Source: Paraescarpia echinospica (taxonomy: Eukaryota > Annelida > Polychaeta > Sabellida > Siboglinidae). Taken from it: 64,000 bases of DNA. Positions 21,001-33,165 of the stretch are shown here, piece by piece. Location of the stretch: assembly GCA_020002185.1 (NCBI GenBank), contig CM034543.1, positions 33,453,965-33,517,964 on the forward strand, given 5' to 3'. Position 1 is the first letter of the stretch, and each line of letters starts with the position of its first letter. The notes beneath the pieces were generated by a model, which saw only the letters and a list, made by a program, of their open reading frames with translations, had not been told where the DNA came from and did no database searches. Made by a program: the position numbers and the translations under genes.

Positions 21001-22435
21001 TTTTGAGGTCGTTGACACCATGAGATGTGCTGAATCAAATTAATGTAGCCAGCGGAGTCATTGACCCAAACCAATTCGTTACTTTCACACGCTGCACCAC
21101 GCTGGCAAACACCGTTGATGGAAATAACATTATCACGACACAAAAACAATGTCTAGTCATTTGTTTAGTAAACTCATCATGCTGTCAGATACGTAGACAC
21201 GGGTCCCGTTTATTTTGACCGGACTTTTTCAACTAATTAAAATTAGTTGCCGGTACTCCGCTAGGTGGCGCTACCTACCACTTGTTCACGAGGTGAGGAC
21301 TTTTTGACCTGCACATTTGGGGTAGTAGGGGAATTGCACTAATATTACCATCTGTCACCAGTCGTTCTGGTTTCCTTCTTCTCATTCTGCCTGAATTTCA
21401 TGGATCCCATAAAAAATCGCAAATAATGATTTGCCAGTGCATTTTTAGTTATTGTCCATTGGGAAGCAGCTTGCAGACCAGATTCAGCCCTTAAAATATT
21501 ATAGCAAAAACTGTGTCTTATGTCACTATGAAAAATGTAATGTTACCGTGAGAAACAATCGCCACGACGCCACCTGTCTGGATTCTGATGAAAATCACGC
21601 TGGCGTGGGTCCCGTAGATGCATTTAGCAAGACAACATAAAAACGCCCACGAGGCCTCGTGGATACCTAATAGACATCACAATTATTGCTATAATTGGGG
21701 AGCAGATCCAGCCGGAGAAAATTTCCGAAATGCGAAAGGTGTTTGTAATCCATCAGCACTGACAATATTCGCCCGTCACAAAGAACATTTCAGCTTTGTC
21801 CTGAAAAGCAGATGGTCCGTAGAAATTCTTAGAATTTTTTTTATGCTACTCTGCACATGCAAGCGCAGCCAAGGCAGGAAAGGTCGAACTGTTATAGCTT
21901 GGCCTTTTGAAAGAAGCACGACAAAGCAATGGCGTCGCTGCTTTGATGCAGAGCAGTATACCTTGCAACAACACAAAACATTTCTTCTCAATTTGTTTTC
22001 GCTTGTGTCATATCAAACTCATTTTGCGAAATAAATCATCAAACGTATCCACCATTATGATACAGCTAGTTGGTGCAACTGTGATGTATTTTTTGTGTGC
22101 GTTAAACCATTAGACAAATTATTAACTTCTTTGGTGTTGTGCGCTACTGGCAACATAAGCGAAACGCCCCCTATTCGACTCCGGCTAGTTCTAGGCAGAT
22201 CGCGGACGTCCCATCGCTGAATGTCACGCGGACTTCTGTTTTGATCCTGAGCAATTCTGAGCTAACTATAAAAGAGAGAGGAACGATATTAATTAAGCTG
22301 TTCCCCTTGGAGCTACAGTACTACAATGTTATTATTATTATTGTTATTACAGTGATGGAAAAAGATTTGCAAAAATCTTAATTTGCAAAATAGTGTGCAC
22401 CTTTAAACAGTATTCATGTTATTGGATTTATATTT
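21001..22435. other. Stretch without recognised gene
   Basis: A perfect 9-bp inverted repeat CAACTAATT/AATTAGTTG lies near 21230-21250. The open frames, including 138 codons at 21618-22034, match nothing I recognise. No supported gene. Confidence 0.45.
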
Positions 22436-22439
22436 CAAA

Positions 22440-22487
22440 CGCACACGCACGCACGCACGCACACACACACACACACGCACACACTAC

Positions 22488-22559
<72 letters not shown>

Positions 22560-22560
22560 C
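22440..22560. repeat. CA-TA-TG compound microsatellite with dyad symmetry
   Basis: A CA run is followed by TA, then TG, then TA. The CA and TG halves are complementary around the central TA, so the block could extrude as a cruciform. A LINE fragment begins directly after it. Confidence 0.9.
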
Positions 22561-22561
22561 C

Positions 22562-23893
22562 ATACCAAGATAATGGAAAGATGCTATGTATAAGAAATCT
22601 GAGAAGAGAAATCAATCAAATTACAGACCGGTGTCTCTGACGTCAATAACCTGCAAGACTCTAGTCTTCTCAAGCAGGCTGAAAGTCGTGGAATCAAGGA
22701 TAAAGCTCTGGGGTGGAATGCCGCATTCCTGTGTGACCGGAGGCATGGAGTACAATCAGACTGGAGCAGTGTACTCAACGGAGTTTCCCAATGGTCAGTT
22801 TTGGGATCAATACTGTTCACAATATTTGTCAGCGATATCCCGGGACACGTGGACAACCTGACCTCCTTGTTTGTAGATGACACCAAGCTCTACGCAGCAC
22901 TCACAGAGATGACGTCACCTCCTCCAACTCTCTTCAAGAAGACCTTACAAAACTACAAGATTGCTCAGAAATGACCTTCCATCCGGACAAATGTCACGTT
23001 CTCCACCACAAGCATTCAAACCGATAAAATGAATACGAACTGAATAAGGACAGGGGAGACAGTCGTAGGCTCGATGCATTAACCTCAAAGAAGGACCTCG
23101 GTGTAATCATTGATCAACAACTCAAGTTCTGTGACCAAACTGAGAACAGGGCCAAGAAGGCCAACCAAGTTCTGGGATACTTAGCAAGAACGTTCAGGCA
23201 TCTCCACAAGGAGATCTTCCTACTGCTGTACAAAGCAATGGTCAGGCCACATCTGGAATGTGCATCATGTGTATGGTTCCCTCACCTGAAGAAAGACCGA
23301 TGTCTCATCGAGCAAGTTCAGCTGCGAGCAACCCGACTAGTACCAGAAACAAAAGGACTACCATACGGCAGCAGACTGAAAGAGTTAAAACTCCCTACAC
23401 TGAACAACAAAAGACAAAGAACAGACAAATCCAAACATTCAAAATCATCAAAGGAATGGACTCGATCAACCAAGACTGTATATGCGCATTGTGTCCATCA
23501 AAGCAGATGTTCTTGAAAGCCACTGGTAACACAAGAGACCACAGTGAGAAACTACAAACACATAGATCAACAGGAAACAGGCACTCTTTCTTCTCCATCA
23601 GAGTAATAAAATCGTGGAATTCGCTGTAGAAAGACACAGTTCAGGCGCAGAAGAGATTGGAGAGACGATCCAGACCTATACAACTATGACTTCACAAACT
23701 GGCCTAGTCCCCTGACACTAGCTACTAGGTTAGCCTAGATAATTCAATAACACAAACATTAAAAACAATAACATCGTAGTCAACAGAGAAATTGGAAAAC
23801 AACTACAGAAAACAAAATCTCAATGCTCAATCATGGGCAAATATTGACCATTCTTTAGGTAAGAACTTGAGGTAAGATTATGGCTATAAATTA
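22562..23893 (+). mobile_element. Decayed Jockey-superfamily (CR1/L2-like) LINE fragment
   Basis: The plus-strand frames give NQSNYRPVSLTSITCKT, then after internal loss SLFVDDTKLYAA (active site FVDD form) and KKDLGVIIDQQLKF. Further on come VRPHLECASCVWFPHLKKD and IRVIKSWNSL near the end. Multiple frameshifts and an internal deletion show it is dead. The end near 23840-23893 looks like a retroelement 3' tail and runs into a TA repeat. Confidence 0.85.
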
Positions 23894-24038
23894 TATATAC
23901 ATATATATATATATACATATATATATAAGAAAGAAAAAACTACATATTTATTAAAAATGAGACTAAGAGAGTAAAGTTGTAAACCAAATTAAAACTCAAT
24001 TAAAATAGATTGTGCGATGAATAGGAAGATAGATACCC

Positions 24039-25925
24039 TTAAAACAACATATTACACATTAAAAGCGAATGTAAAATAGTGCGTTTTGATGCGTGCATTG
24101 ATGTGACCAGCCGCAGTTCTTCCGGCAACGCGTTCCACAAAAATGGTCCAGCTCGAGAAAAAGATCGCCGGCCATATCGCACCAGATTACATTGCGGCAC
24201 AGTCAGAAGCGCGCGGTCCTCAGATCGAAGTGACCGGCGTGGCACGTAGCGGGTGATTAGTGACGCAAGATAAGCAGGTTTATGCCTGTGTATGACATTA
24301 AACACCAGGATCAATATATTGTACTCTATGCGCCATTTCACCGGTAACCAGTGAAGAAATTTAAGTCCTCCGGTGACGCTATGTTGCCGGTCGCTCCGCT
24401 TTATCTGTATGACAACTCTGACCGCGGCGCGCTGGACCATCTCTAGCCGATGCATCTGGCGGTCAGTGATGCCACAGAGCACCGCATTGCCGCAATCCAG
24501 TCGTGACGTCACGAGCTAGTGTATTAGAGTCTTACACGCCATAGCCGTCAAGCATGCGCGTATTTTGGCGATGCGAAACGGGTGAAAGTACCCGCCACGG
24601 CAAGCATTTGACACTTGGGCCGACATGTCTAAGTGGCTGTCAAGGCACACGCCAATATTGCGAACAACCATCTTTAATGGGATTGTCGCGCCGCAAACCC
24701 TAATGATAGAGTTGACAGTTGGCGACCGGACACTTGACGACCGAAATATGATCGCCTCAGTTTTATCCTTGTTGAGCAGAAGTTTGTTGTTGGTTAACCA
24801 CTGTCTCAACTCGCGCGCACATTCGTCAATGCGATGAAGTGCATCTCTGTGTTGGGATGGTGGACACTGGCATAAAGTTGAGTGTCGTCAGCGTATAAGT
24901 GGTATTGAAGGTTGTGGCGTTTGAAGATATCGGCAATTAGTAGACAGTACAGATTGAACAGCATGAGACCGAGAACGGAGCCCTGCGGAACACCGTATTG
25001 TGTTGTTCTTCGAGTAGATGTATGTTGTCTTATCTTTATGGCGTTTGTTCGACCCACGAGGTATGACGTAAACCACGTGAGTACTGTTTGATTCAGACCA
25101 ATATCACAGAGTCGCTGCAGCAAAATGGCATGATCCAGCGTGTCAAACGCAGCACTGCGATCTAACAGGACGAGCAGTACTCCGCGCCGCGCATCAATTG
25201 CTTGAGTTAGGTCTTCATGGATACGCACACGCGCAATCTCGGTACTGTGGTTCGGGCGGTAGGCACTTTGAAACGGGTCAATGATATCATTCGCATCCAT
25301 GTAATGGCGCAATTCATTTGCAACGTATCGTTCCAGAATCTTCGATACAAAATTGATTTGCGATATAGGACGATAGTTCATGAGTACGTTAACGTCGAGA
25401 CAGCGTTTCTTTAGTAATGGTGTTACTAAGGCATGTTTCATATTCGGCGGTACGATGCCTGACTGCAGAAATACATTGACGATGTCAGTGAGTATTGGTA
25501 CGAGCAAGTCGATGTTGTCTTTCAACATGCCTGTCGTCATTGGATCTAGATCGCACGTATGATGTCCTCCCTGGTAGCAGGCGTGAATTTCGTGAATTGC
25601 GCATGTATTTCATCACCCGACTGTCGTTGTTCGAAGGCAATTTGCTCAGCGTGTGAATCGATGGTACGATGTATTTCAGCAACTTTATTGATGAAAAACT
25701 TGTGAAATCGGTCAGCGATAGCAGAATCATCGAGTGAGTCGGGTAGCTGAGTGGATGCAGATCGCCCAAGGAGGGCGTTCGTTACACACAACCATTGTTT
25801 CATGTTATGGCCGGCATATTTTATTTCGTCGGTAGTCATCTCGCAAGGTCGTGAAGATCTGTCTGTGTACAGTGAGTTTCCTCCAAAAAGGATCATAAAA
25901 ATAAATTGGGGCCGCATAAGACCGT
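24039..25925 (-). mobile_element. Decayed LINE (L2/Rex-like), minus strand
   Basis: Three frames follow one another on the minus strand with small frameshifts near 25545 and 24810. The first holds linker sequence (MKQWLCVTNALLGRSAST, DRFHKFFINKVAEI). The second holds the RT domain (MNYRPISQINFVSKILERYV, GVPQGSVLG, LYADDTQLY). The third holds a C-terminal segment (LHWLPVKWRIEYNILILVFN, GPFLWNALPEELR). The endonuclease is missing. RT motif order and C-terminus fit L2- or Rex-type LINEs. Confidence 0.87.
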
Positions 25926-25929
25926 AGAC

Positions 25930-28125
25930 AAGGTACGATCGTCGTACTCGTCGATCTAAGCGCCGCATTTGACACGGTAGATCACGCAATACACCGTACT
26001 GCTGGATCGCCTACAACGACGCTACGGCATCACCGGAGTGGTTCTTCATCGGCTGGAATCTTACCTAAGTAATCGCTAGCACAGTGTCGTCATCGACCGC
26101 GTGTTATCCAGCAAGACGACTTTGTTAACTGGAGTGCCGCAAGGGTCAGTGTTGGGACCAGGGTTGGGGCGAGTACCCGACTAAAGTACTCGAGTAACGA
26201 GTACGAATACTGTGATATGTACAAGTACGAGTAACGAGTACTTCATCCGAGAGAGTACTCGAGTAACGAGTACGAGTACTTTTAAAAGTACTCGTACGTT
26301 TACTTTTGAAAGTAGTCTAGCACATGTACTTAATATAATTTCCGCTAATCGTGTGTCCGACTGCTCCTCCAGCTGCCCAGTCACGCATTCTGACAAATGT
26401 TGTAACACCAAAACAGATTTGGACTGGTAGAAATCTAGTCACTGGACTGAACTACACCTGAGCATTCCACCTGGGTCCCCATTCCATCTAACCCTATTCC
26501 ATTCACTCGTGCAGCCTTGAGCCTTTTGACAATGTGATTGTAAATAGCTATGCCTTTCAAGAGATATGGCAGATATTCAAAATTAAGCCAGTTTCTGACT
26601 GTATGACTGGATTAGACAACACCAGCTGGTCAGGCCCACACAGTGTGGAGACTGTTTGAAGCCATTGTGGGTTTATTTGACATTCAAGTGCCAGTATAGG
26701 TCATTGATGTGATGGTCAGTCCTGTCTCCCAGTCTTGTTCAAGTGATCTGAACCAGTCAGTAAACAGTGTTCATGACAACCCAGAGCTCTTATACAATGA
26801 GGATATCATGACATCAGTGCAAAACATTAGACATTTGTACTGAAGATCATAATATATGATGTTATAATAAAGTACATACAAAGTATTGCCAGAGTACTCC
26901 CAAAATAATCGTAAATACTCATATTTTTAATGAGTAACGAGTACGAGTATTTTAATATATATACGAATAAAAGTATGAGTAACGAGTACTTCATTAAACA
27001 TTAGTACTCGAGTACCAACGAGTACGGGTAACGAGTACTTCGGCCCCAACCCTGGTTGGGACCACTATTATTTTTATTATACGTGCAGCCGATCGGTGTT
27101 ATCATTCGCAAACACGACTTAAGATATCACCACTACGCCGATGATCTACAACTGTTCTGTCACTTCGACCTGGATGCATCTTCTCTGGTGACCGCCGGTC
27201 GTTGGATCAAGCGATGTATTGATGACGTGAAGGAGCGGATGACTTTGAATTATCTGCTCATGAATGATACCAAAACAGAAATTCTACCGGTTGTCCCCAA
27301 AGCGGCATCTGCCATCGTAAGTGGGCTCCGTGTGCGCGTCGGGACAGATGAAATCTGTGCAACTGATCACGTTAGAAATATCGGCGTCCACCTTGATAGA
27401 CACCTGGATATGACTATGCAAGTGTCACGTACTATCAGCACTTGCTCGCTGCACCTGCGTTCACCGTTACCTCACTCAACCGACAGCGGAACGGGTAGAT
27501 AATGCCATGATTACATCCCGTTTGGACTACTGCAACTCTCGTTCAGTACCTCAACCAATAACATCGGTCGATTGCAGCGACTCCGGAATGCCGCCGCTCG
27601 CCGTATCACTCGACAGGCTCACAATGAAAATGCGAACTGCACTGGCTACCTGTTCAACGACGCATTGCATTCAAGATCGCTGTTGTTACGTACAAGGCGC
27701 TGCACGAAGACCTGCACGCGTATATGTAACTCAGACGCTTACCAACACTGTTTTACCACAGCTGATTGATGTTTAACGTTTATTTATTATTTATTTCACT
27801 AATTATTTACTTTTCATATACATTTTAGCCTAATTTATTGATGTTTATATTAATTTTAGTTTATTTATTTATTAAAATAATAATAATATGATTTTAACTA
27901 TTTTATTTTATGTTATTTGTTATCACATTCCTTTTCTACTTCTACTATACTTGTTATCTTAATTACTATTATCATTAGTTAATTTTATCTATGATATAAC
28001 AACTATTGTTTTTTAGTTAATTGTATTATTTTTAACATACATTTGTATATTGTTGTAAAGCGCTGTGAACAATATTGGATGCGGCGCTTAACAAAATAAA
28101 ATACTATTATTATTATTTATTATAA
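25930..28125 (+). mobile_element. LINE (L2-like) fragment, plus strand, split by a hAT element
   Basis: This copy starts within the RT domain (IVVLVDLSAAFDTVDH) and reaches VPQGSVLGP at about 26150, where the hAT insert interrupts it. The RT resumes at 27063 with LLFLLYVQP and [11 protein letters not shown]. The 3' part decays, then an AT-rich UTR leads to GTAAAGCGCTGTGAA...GGCGCTTAACAAAATAAA and a TTA-type tail near 28085-28125. That ending is typical of L2-type elements. It lies head-to-head with the minus-strand LINE at 24039-25925. Confidence 0.85.
26159..27054. mobile_element. 896-bp non-autonomous hAT element with 8-bp TSD
   Basis: The ends are CAGGGTTGGGGC and GCCCCAACCCTG, perfect 12-bp inverted repeats of hAT type. 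GTTGGGAC flanks both sides (26151-26158 and 27055-27062), an exact 8-bp target duplication. Six copies of GTAACGAGTAC-like subterminal motifs sit near the ends, three on each side, and are likely transposase-binding repeats. There is no transposase frame. Without the insert and one duplication copy, the host LINE frame is continuous through the VLGPLLF motif. Confidence 0.95.
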
Positions 28126-28180
28126 CATTGTAGAAAACGACCGCTCTCCGCCTTTACACACATCGTGTGCATCATATCTA

Positions 28181-28350
28181 GGAACCTTTTCACTAACATT
28201 CTTTATGAGCTCATAAATCCAATTTTGCTCTTGAAAATCGATTTCCCTTCTTAACAGTGATCTTGTATACTGAAAACTGGCAACACCAGGTGGCACCGAG
28301 GTGACACTTTCGCCGGCGTGTCACGGAAAAATGTCCTCTCTGCAAATGTG
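28181..28350 (+). mobile_element. TIR repeat family A, copy 1 (3'-truncated)
   Basis: It starts GGAACCTTTTCACTAACATT and shares the series GAGCTCATAA, TTTTGCTCTTGAAAATCGAT, CAACACCAG, GACACTTTCGCCGG with copies at 43844 and 49030. The right end is missing; the sequence diverges after about 28350. A short (CATCGATC)n tandem follows at 28387-28428. Confidence 0.75.
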
Positions 28351-28428
28351 TTGCAAGCTCATCGCACAGCCTCTCATACGACCCGGCATCGATCCATCGA
28401 TCCATCGATCCATCGATCCATCGATCCT

Positions 28429-31400
28429 TACGACCCAGCTTCTGTGGGCAGCGGCGCCGCGCGGCTGGCTGCGTGTGTGTCGAGAATTTCGGAAGTGACG
28501 TAATGGTCTGTCGCATAGTGCCATTTCCTCCCATTTGTAGAGTTCAAAGGTATTCTTTCTGAATTAACCCGAAACTCGACTGCACGGCTCAACGGAAACA
28601 AGAGGAAACTATACAAAGCAATTAGAAAGAACAATGCTATATCGTCGACGTTGCAAGTAAATATCTATACGTTATTCGACTTGTGTTTAGACTTAATACG
28701 GTATATAATAGCTGGACCTGGCCTTCCACTCCCAGGTCGCGCACACGCTCATATATTCGTACGTGCGCGTGTGTGAAATAATATGGCGCACGTGCTCAAC
28801 CAACCCTAGAGGGACCTATGCATACCGTGAACATTTCAATAAACCAAAACAAACTTTAACCAGGCGCGGATTGAGCAGGCTTGGGGCACACGACCCTGCA
28901 TTTTTTGTTTGAATAAAACTTACACAGCATGTTCTCCGAGTATATTGTAAGGAATCACTCTGATAAAGGACAAGTTTTAGTAGCAGACCAGGCGCAGATA
29001 CGGAGCACTGTAGAATCTGCTAGATGCCGCCGGCCACCTTGATATACTTGTTCGTGGGGTTTAACCATGGGCGTGAGCCTCAACATATAACGCTCAGCTC
29101 GCTAAACATCCTTATTACATCGTACACACAGCTCCTTTTCACGAGTTTGTTCGGAGGTTCTTTCCGTTTCTTCAGCTCGACTTCACGGCCTCATCGAGAT
29201 CGACAGGTTTGGGAGGACACACTTTTTCGTCTTGTTGTGCCTCATCATGACCCACGCCGTAGGCGGATCCAGGGGACACGGGGGCAAATGCCCGCTGTTG
29301 GCCAAGAAGCGCCTTCCCCGCATTTCTCTCTCCTGTGTACTTGGCATTGCTGTCATTGATGCACTTTTGTGTTTCTGGTTTCCTCTCTTCACAGTTTGTT
29401 GGTTTATGTTATTTTTCGAAGATAGTAATAGTGTGTCTAGTGGTCGGGCGAACGACCATGCTACGAAACCGGGCAGAATGTACAGCGATCGCAGCATAAG
29501 TGTAAACAAAACTGGCATTGTTACGTACGGGAGATGGTGCGTCGGAATGAACATTTTTGTAGTTGAAAAAGTGTTATAGAAATGATCGAGTTATAAAGAT
29601 AGCCGTATGGCCAGTTGGTTCTACATTTACCGAAAGCAGAAACGTGCAAGCTGGTTACACAATCTCTGTCTGACGATAGTCACATGAAGCTCGATCGTGG
29701 ACCTTTGCCACCTGGGCAGGAAAACAAAGCTAACATGAATCGACTCTGACATATATCTACAACAATCTCCTGAAGAACCACTCATGCTGCGCCGGGGGGG
29801 GGGGCAACAGTGACATCGCTGTGCAGGATGACTACCTTATCGCCAATTAGCGGTAGTTGACTGATGACGATTGCTGTCAGCGATCGAAACGTTACAGGAA
29901 AAAAGTAAATTGACTGCATAATAAGAAAACTATTATCCACGTGAAGTAGGAGTCAATATCGCTGAGAGGGTGGACCGGACAGAATGATGTGGTCGCCGCC
30001 CTCGCTGGACCCGGGGATAAGACGACCAAACAGAAGTTTTTATGTCTTGATGTCTACATCAGAGACCTGACCATCTCCGCAAGCCAGGGGTGGTAGTTAA
30101 TTACACTACCCCTGGCATACATCCTACGCAATGTATTGGAATTTGCTGAATTAGTTCTACTTTCTCCTATTAAGACTCTGGTCGTGGCAGCACCACTGGG
30201 GAGAACTGTGCAAACGCCCGCGCCGTATACCAAAGCCAAAGCTAGCGACTTCAGGGAATCCCAATGTAATTACCCGTTCGATGTTTCACACGTGCGGCTG
30301 AGCGGTATCATCTACTCACGTAATTACTTCTATTTCCCCAACATTATCATCATCACTGGTCGGCCGGGGCCTGAGCACAGATGAACCGTTTCCATATGCG
30401 TCGATCGTTCATCAGGGATGGATGGTCTGTCTCTTCAACATCAAGGTTTTCGCAGATCAGCTTGGTGTATGTTTTCTTCTGTTTCCCTCTGTTTTCTAGT
30501 CATGTGTGGGTGTCCACAAGGTGGACTTTGACACTGGTTCTTCGGTGTTACGATAGCAATCGCCAGCTAGCTTTAGGCGCCATGTAATAGCCAAACCCCA
30601 ATTAGCCGAATATAGCAGGCAACGATGGCCGAGTTTAATTTGAGCATTTTGCATGGCGATCTGCCAGGGAGTACTGAGATCGATTTAATGAGCAACGTCC
30701 CCTGGCGCGCGTGCGTGAACCTGACGGTCGTGGGCTAACCACGTGAGTTATCAGAAGTGACTGCCAGGCGGGCCTACTGGTGTCCGTCTGTCTAGTCGTT
30801 GATGGAAGCTGACCTCTAGACATGAGGTCGTTATTATGGCCAGTTTCTTGGGTGTTCGCACACTCCCGAAACACGCACTTCACCGAATATTGTCAGATAG
30901 TGGTTTGGTCATCACGACGTCTCGCAAACAAAATCAATAACTCCAGTGGCGCCACCTAACGGGTGAAAATAGCATTAATGCACATTGACGCCATTATGGA
31001 TATGAGAACCTGGCAGCTGGTGTTTAATGTCTTGGTAACCATGTCATATCAGTTAAATCATGTTAAATTACCTATGCTATTGTCCTTGTATGGAACATAA
31101 GAAATCAAGCAGAAAATGGCAGTTTTACTCACCATGTTTTTTAAGGGTGGTTCCTGGTTTGAACTAGTAGACCTACTAAACACTGTACGCGTTTAGGACC
31201 TTGAGACCATCCCTTGTTTCGTATAATTCTCACTCTCGAATTTTCTTTCCGTGAATTTGGACCTACGTCATTGTCTGCAACTGTAGAGTGGGCTTATTAG
31301 TTTAGATTCAAATCGTTAGCGCTATAGAGCGACCGAAATAGCGAGTCTCTCCAGGCAATTACGCAAATGTTTGTCGTCCCTCGAATCGGGTCTGTCTGAC

Positions 31401-32080
31401 GTTAATGCTGGGCAGACAAGGAGGGAGCGTTTTCTTCGAATTGTGTTTTGTCGCGTGCGACTCTTGCTAAATCATTAGAGGAACAGCCGCAATCAAGTCG
31501 AAGCAATAAAACACAAACGAACAAACACTACTGTCTGATTAATTGACTCTTGTTTGAGATGATAAATCAATATAATTATGTATGCCAGGTTTTTCCCAGC
31601 AGGCATCTTCAAGCTAAAGTAAACCGCAACATTGTACCAACGAAAATTAATTAAGTGACTCGATCGTTACTTCCGGTGTGGTGCATATAATATGTAACAG
31701 TTATATCACGTACCGGGTTTTCGTACGTGCCCAAAGAAGATTACATTTCTGTTTTGCCATTAATGATTTGAATTCAGCTTAGGCTAACAAACAAGCTGTT
31801 CGCGTTTATAGAAAGAAAACAACATGTGGAAATAGTTGAGACGAGAACATATCCCACGCGTAGAATAAGCAAACGAATCGGTTTTCTTTCTGCATATATA
31901 TTCTGCGAAACAGCGGAAATAAATCGGCTGTCGTATAAATGACGAATGATCGATTGGCTTGCAAATATATCGCCCGCTCGATTGATTTTTTGTATGAAAA
32001 ATGGCTGTTATTGTTAGATACTGCACTGCAAATCTTTGTGTTTTCCTGTCTGTACGAGAAAGGGTTTAACTCGAGGTCTA
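28429..32080. other. Stretch without supported gene
   Basis: A possible transposon terminus (AGGCGGATCCAGGGGACACG) lies at about 29260, and an 11-base G run near 29795. Frames up to 123 codons overlap one another on both strands and match nothing I recognise. The dispersed repeat at 30066-30130 is listed separately. Confidence 0.4.
30066..30130 (-). repeat. Dispersed repeat, copy 2, containing a hairpin
   Basis: On the minus strand this matches 12425-12500 closely. Here it also forms a hairpin: GCCAGGGGTGGTAG pairs with CTACCCCTGGC around a short AT loop (about 30084-30117), with one bulged base. The translated RR.YARGSVINY motif is shared with copy 1. Confidence 0.55.
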
Positions 32081-32082
32081 AC

Positions 32083-32305
32083 GTCGATAGACCATGGTCT
32101 ATGTATGTGGTCTCACATAGATGGACCATGGTCTATATGTGGTCTCACATCGACTGACCATGGTCTCTGTCTGTGGTCTCACGTCGATGGACCATGGTCT
32201 CTGTATTTGGTCTCACATCGATAGACCATGGTCTCAGTCTGTGATCTCACGTCGATGGGCCATGGTCTCTGTATTTGGTCTTACATCGACGGACCACGGC
32301 CTTTC
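32083..32305. repeat. Minisatellite of about 39 bp, six units, each with GACCATGGTC
   Basis: Units have the form (A/G)TCGAT(A/G)GACCATGGTCT...GTGGTCTCAC. Each contains a 10-bp palindrome around an NcoI-like CCATGG core. Overlapping frames rich in DHGL and WSH are products of the repeat. Confidence 0.9.
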
Positions 32306-32703
32306 TGGGATGGTCCCCTGAAACTCGACCAGTCGAATCGCAATCTCCTCTCCGTTGTAGCTGATTGCTCAAGTGCAAGCATAACAGCAGCATCAGAGAT
32401 AAGGCATTCATGGCAAACTCGCACGATTGCTGATGGTCGCTCTAGATGATACCTAGTTAGCTGCTGATTGGAGGCTCTCTGCGCCAGGATGTTGCCAAAC
32501 ATTAGGTCTAGAGAACCTCTGTTGTACTACAAACTGTCGGTCCCTCTTACTTGCTCTGCTTACTTATCCTCTTCGAGCCTACGTGTGGCACATGACAATT
32601 ATTTTGTGGATGCCCGTAAGCAATTGCCCCGTCTGTCTAGCTGTCCTGTGCCCTGCATCCGACTCTGCCCAACAGCTTTCTTTTCTTTCTTAGCTTTACT
32701 TTT

Positions 32704-32777
32704 TTAGGAGGGAGGGAGGTAGGGAGGGAGGGAGGGACGTAGGGAGGGAGGGAGGGAGGGAGGGAGGGAAGGGAGAG

Positions 32778-32809
<32 letters not shown>

Positions 32810-32815
32810 AGGGAG
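32704..32815. repeat. GGGA tandem repeat with a run of about 30 G
   Basis: (GGGA)n runs into a nearly pure G tract at about 32780-32810 on the plus strand. It is a strong candidate to form G-quadruplex structure. The proline-rich minus-strand frames are artefacts. Confidence 0.95.
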
Positions 32816-32835
32816 GACACATTGGCGGACTAAAA

Positions 32836-33165
32836 AAGGGTAAGTTCTTACGTAGCGCAGTAACCCTTTCGTAGGACAGCTCAAAACGCTTTGCTCTCCA
32901 CTCCCCGGCAGATCTGTTCAATTGAACAACATCTCGATTTTTATGGGGAAAATTCAGTCACGCGGCAATTAATGCGCGAAGACCATTCGCACGCAAACAT
33001 CCACCACTGTCTGGTACTCAGTTATACAGCTGAATGAACTGAAGCAACGTGAATTGAAAAAAATTACAAAAAAGGCCATGTTTTAAAATGTTATAATGAG
33101 GATTCGAACCCGGGTTTTCTAAACTGAGGATCGGCTGTTCTACCTACTGCACCGAAGCGCCCCAA
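32836..33165 (-). mobile_element. tRNA-derived SINE, family S, copy 1
   Basis: On the minus strand the head starts near 33163 with a tRNA-like sequence that has an A-box-like GTGCAGTAGGTAGA and a B box GGGTTCGAATCC. A conserved core follows (GCTTCAGTTCATTCAGCTGTATAA, split here as GCTTCAGTTCATT and CAGCTGTATAA), then GAGATG.TGTTC(A/G)ATTGAACAG, and a 3' end TACGTAAGAACTTACC. The same order occurs at 34067, 42885 and 54440. Confidence 0.88.

Noticed and set aside
29183..29579. Overlapping 115-123-codon frames on both strands
   Set aside because: No conserved motif, and mutual overlap suggests chance.
33090..33165. Possible tRNA gene with B box GGGTTCGAATCC
   Set aside because: It is followed by the SINE core and tail found at three other sites, and acceptor-stem pairing is poor.
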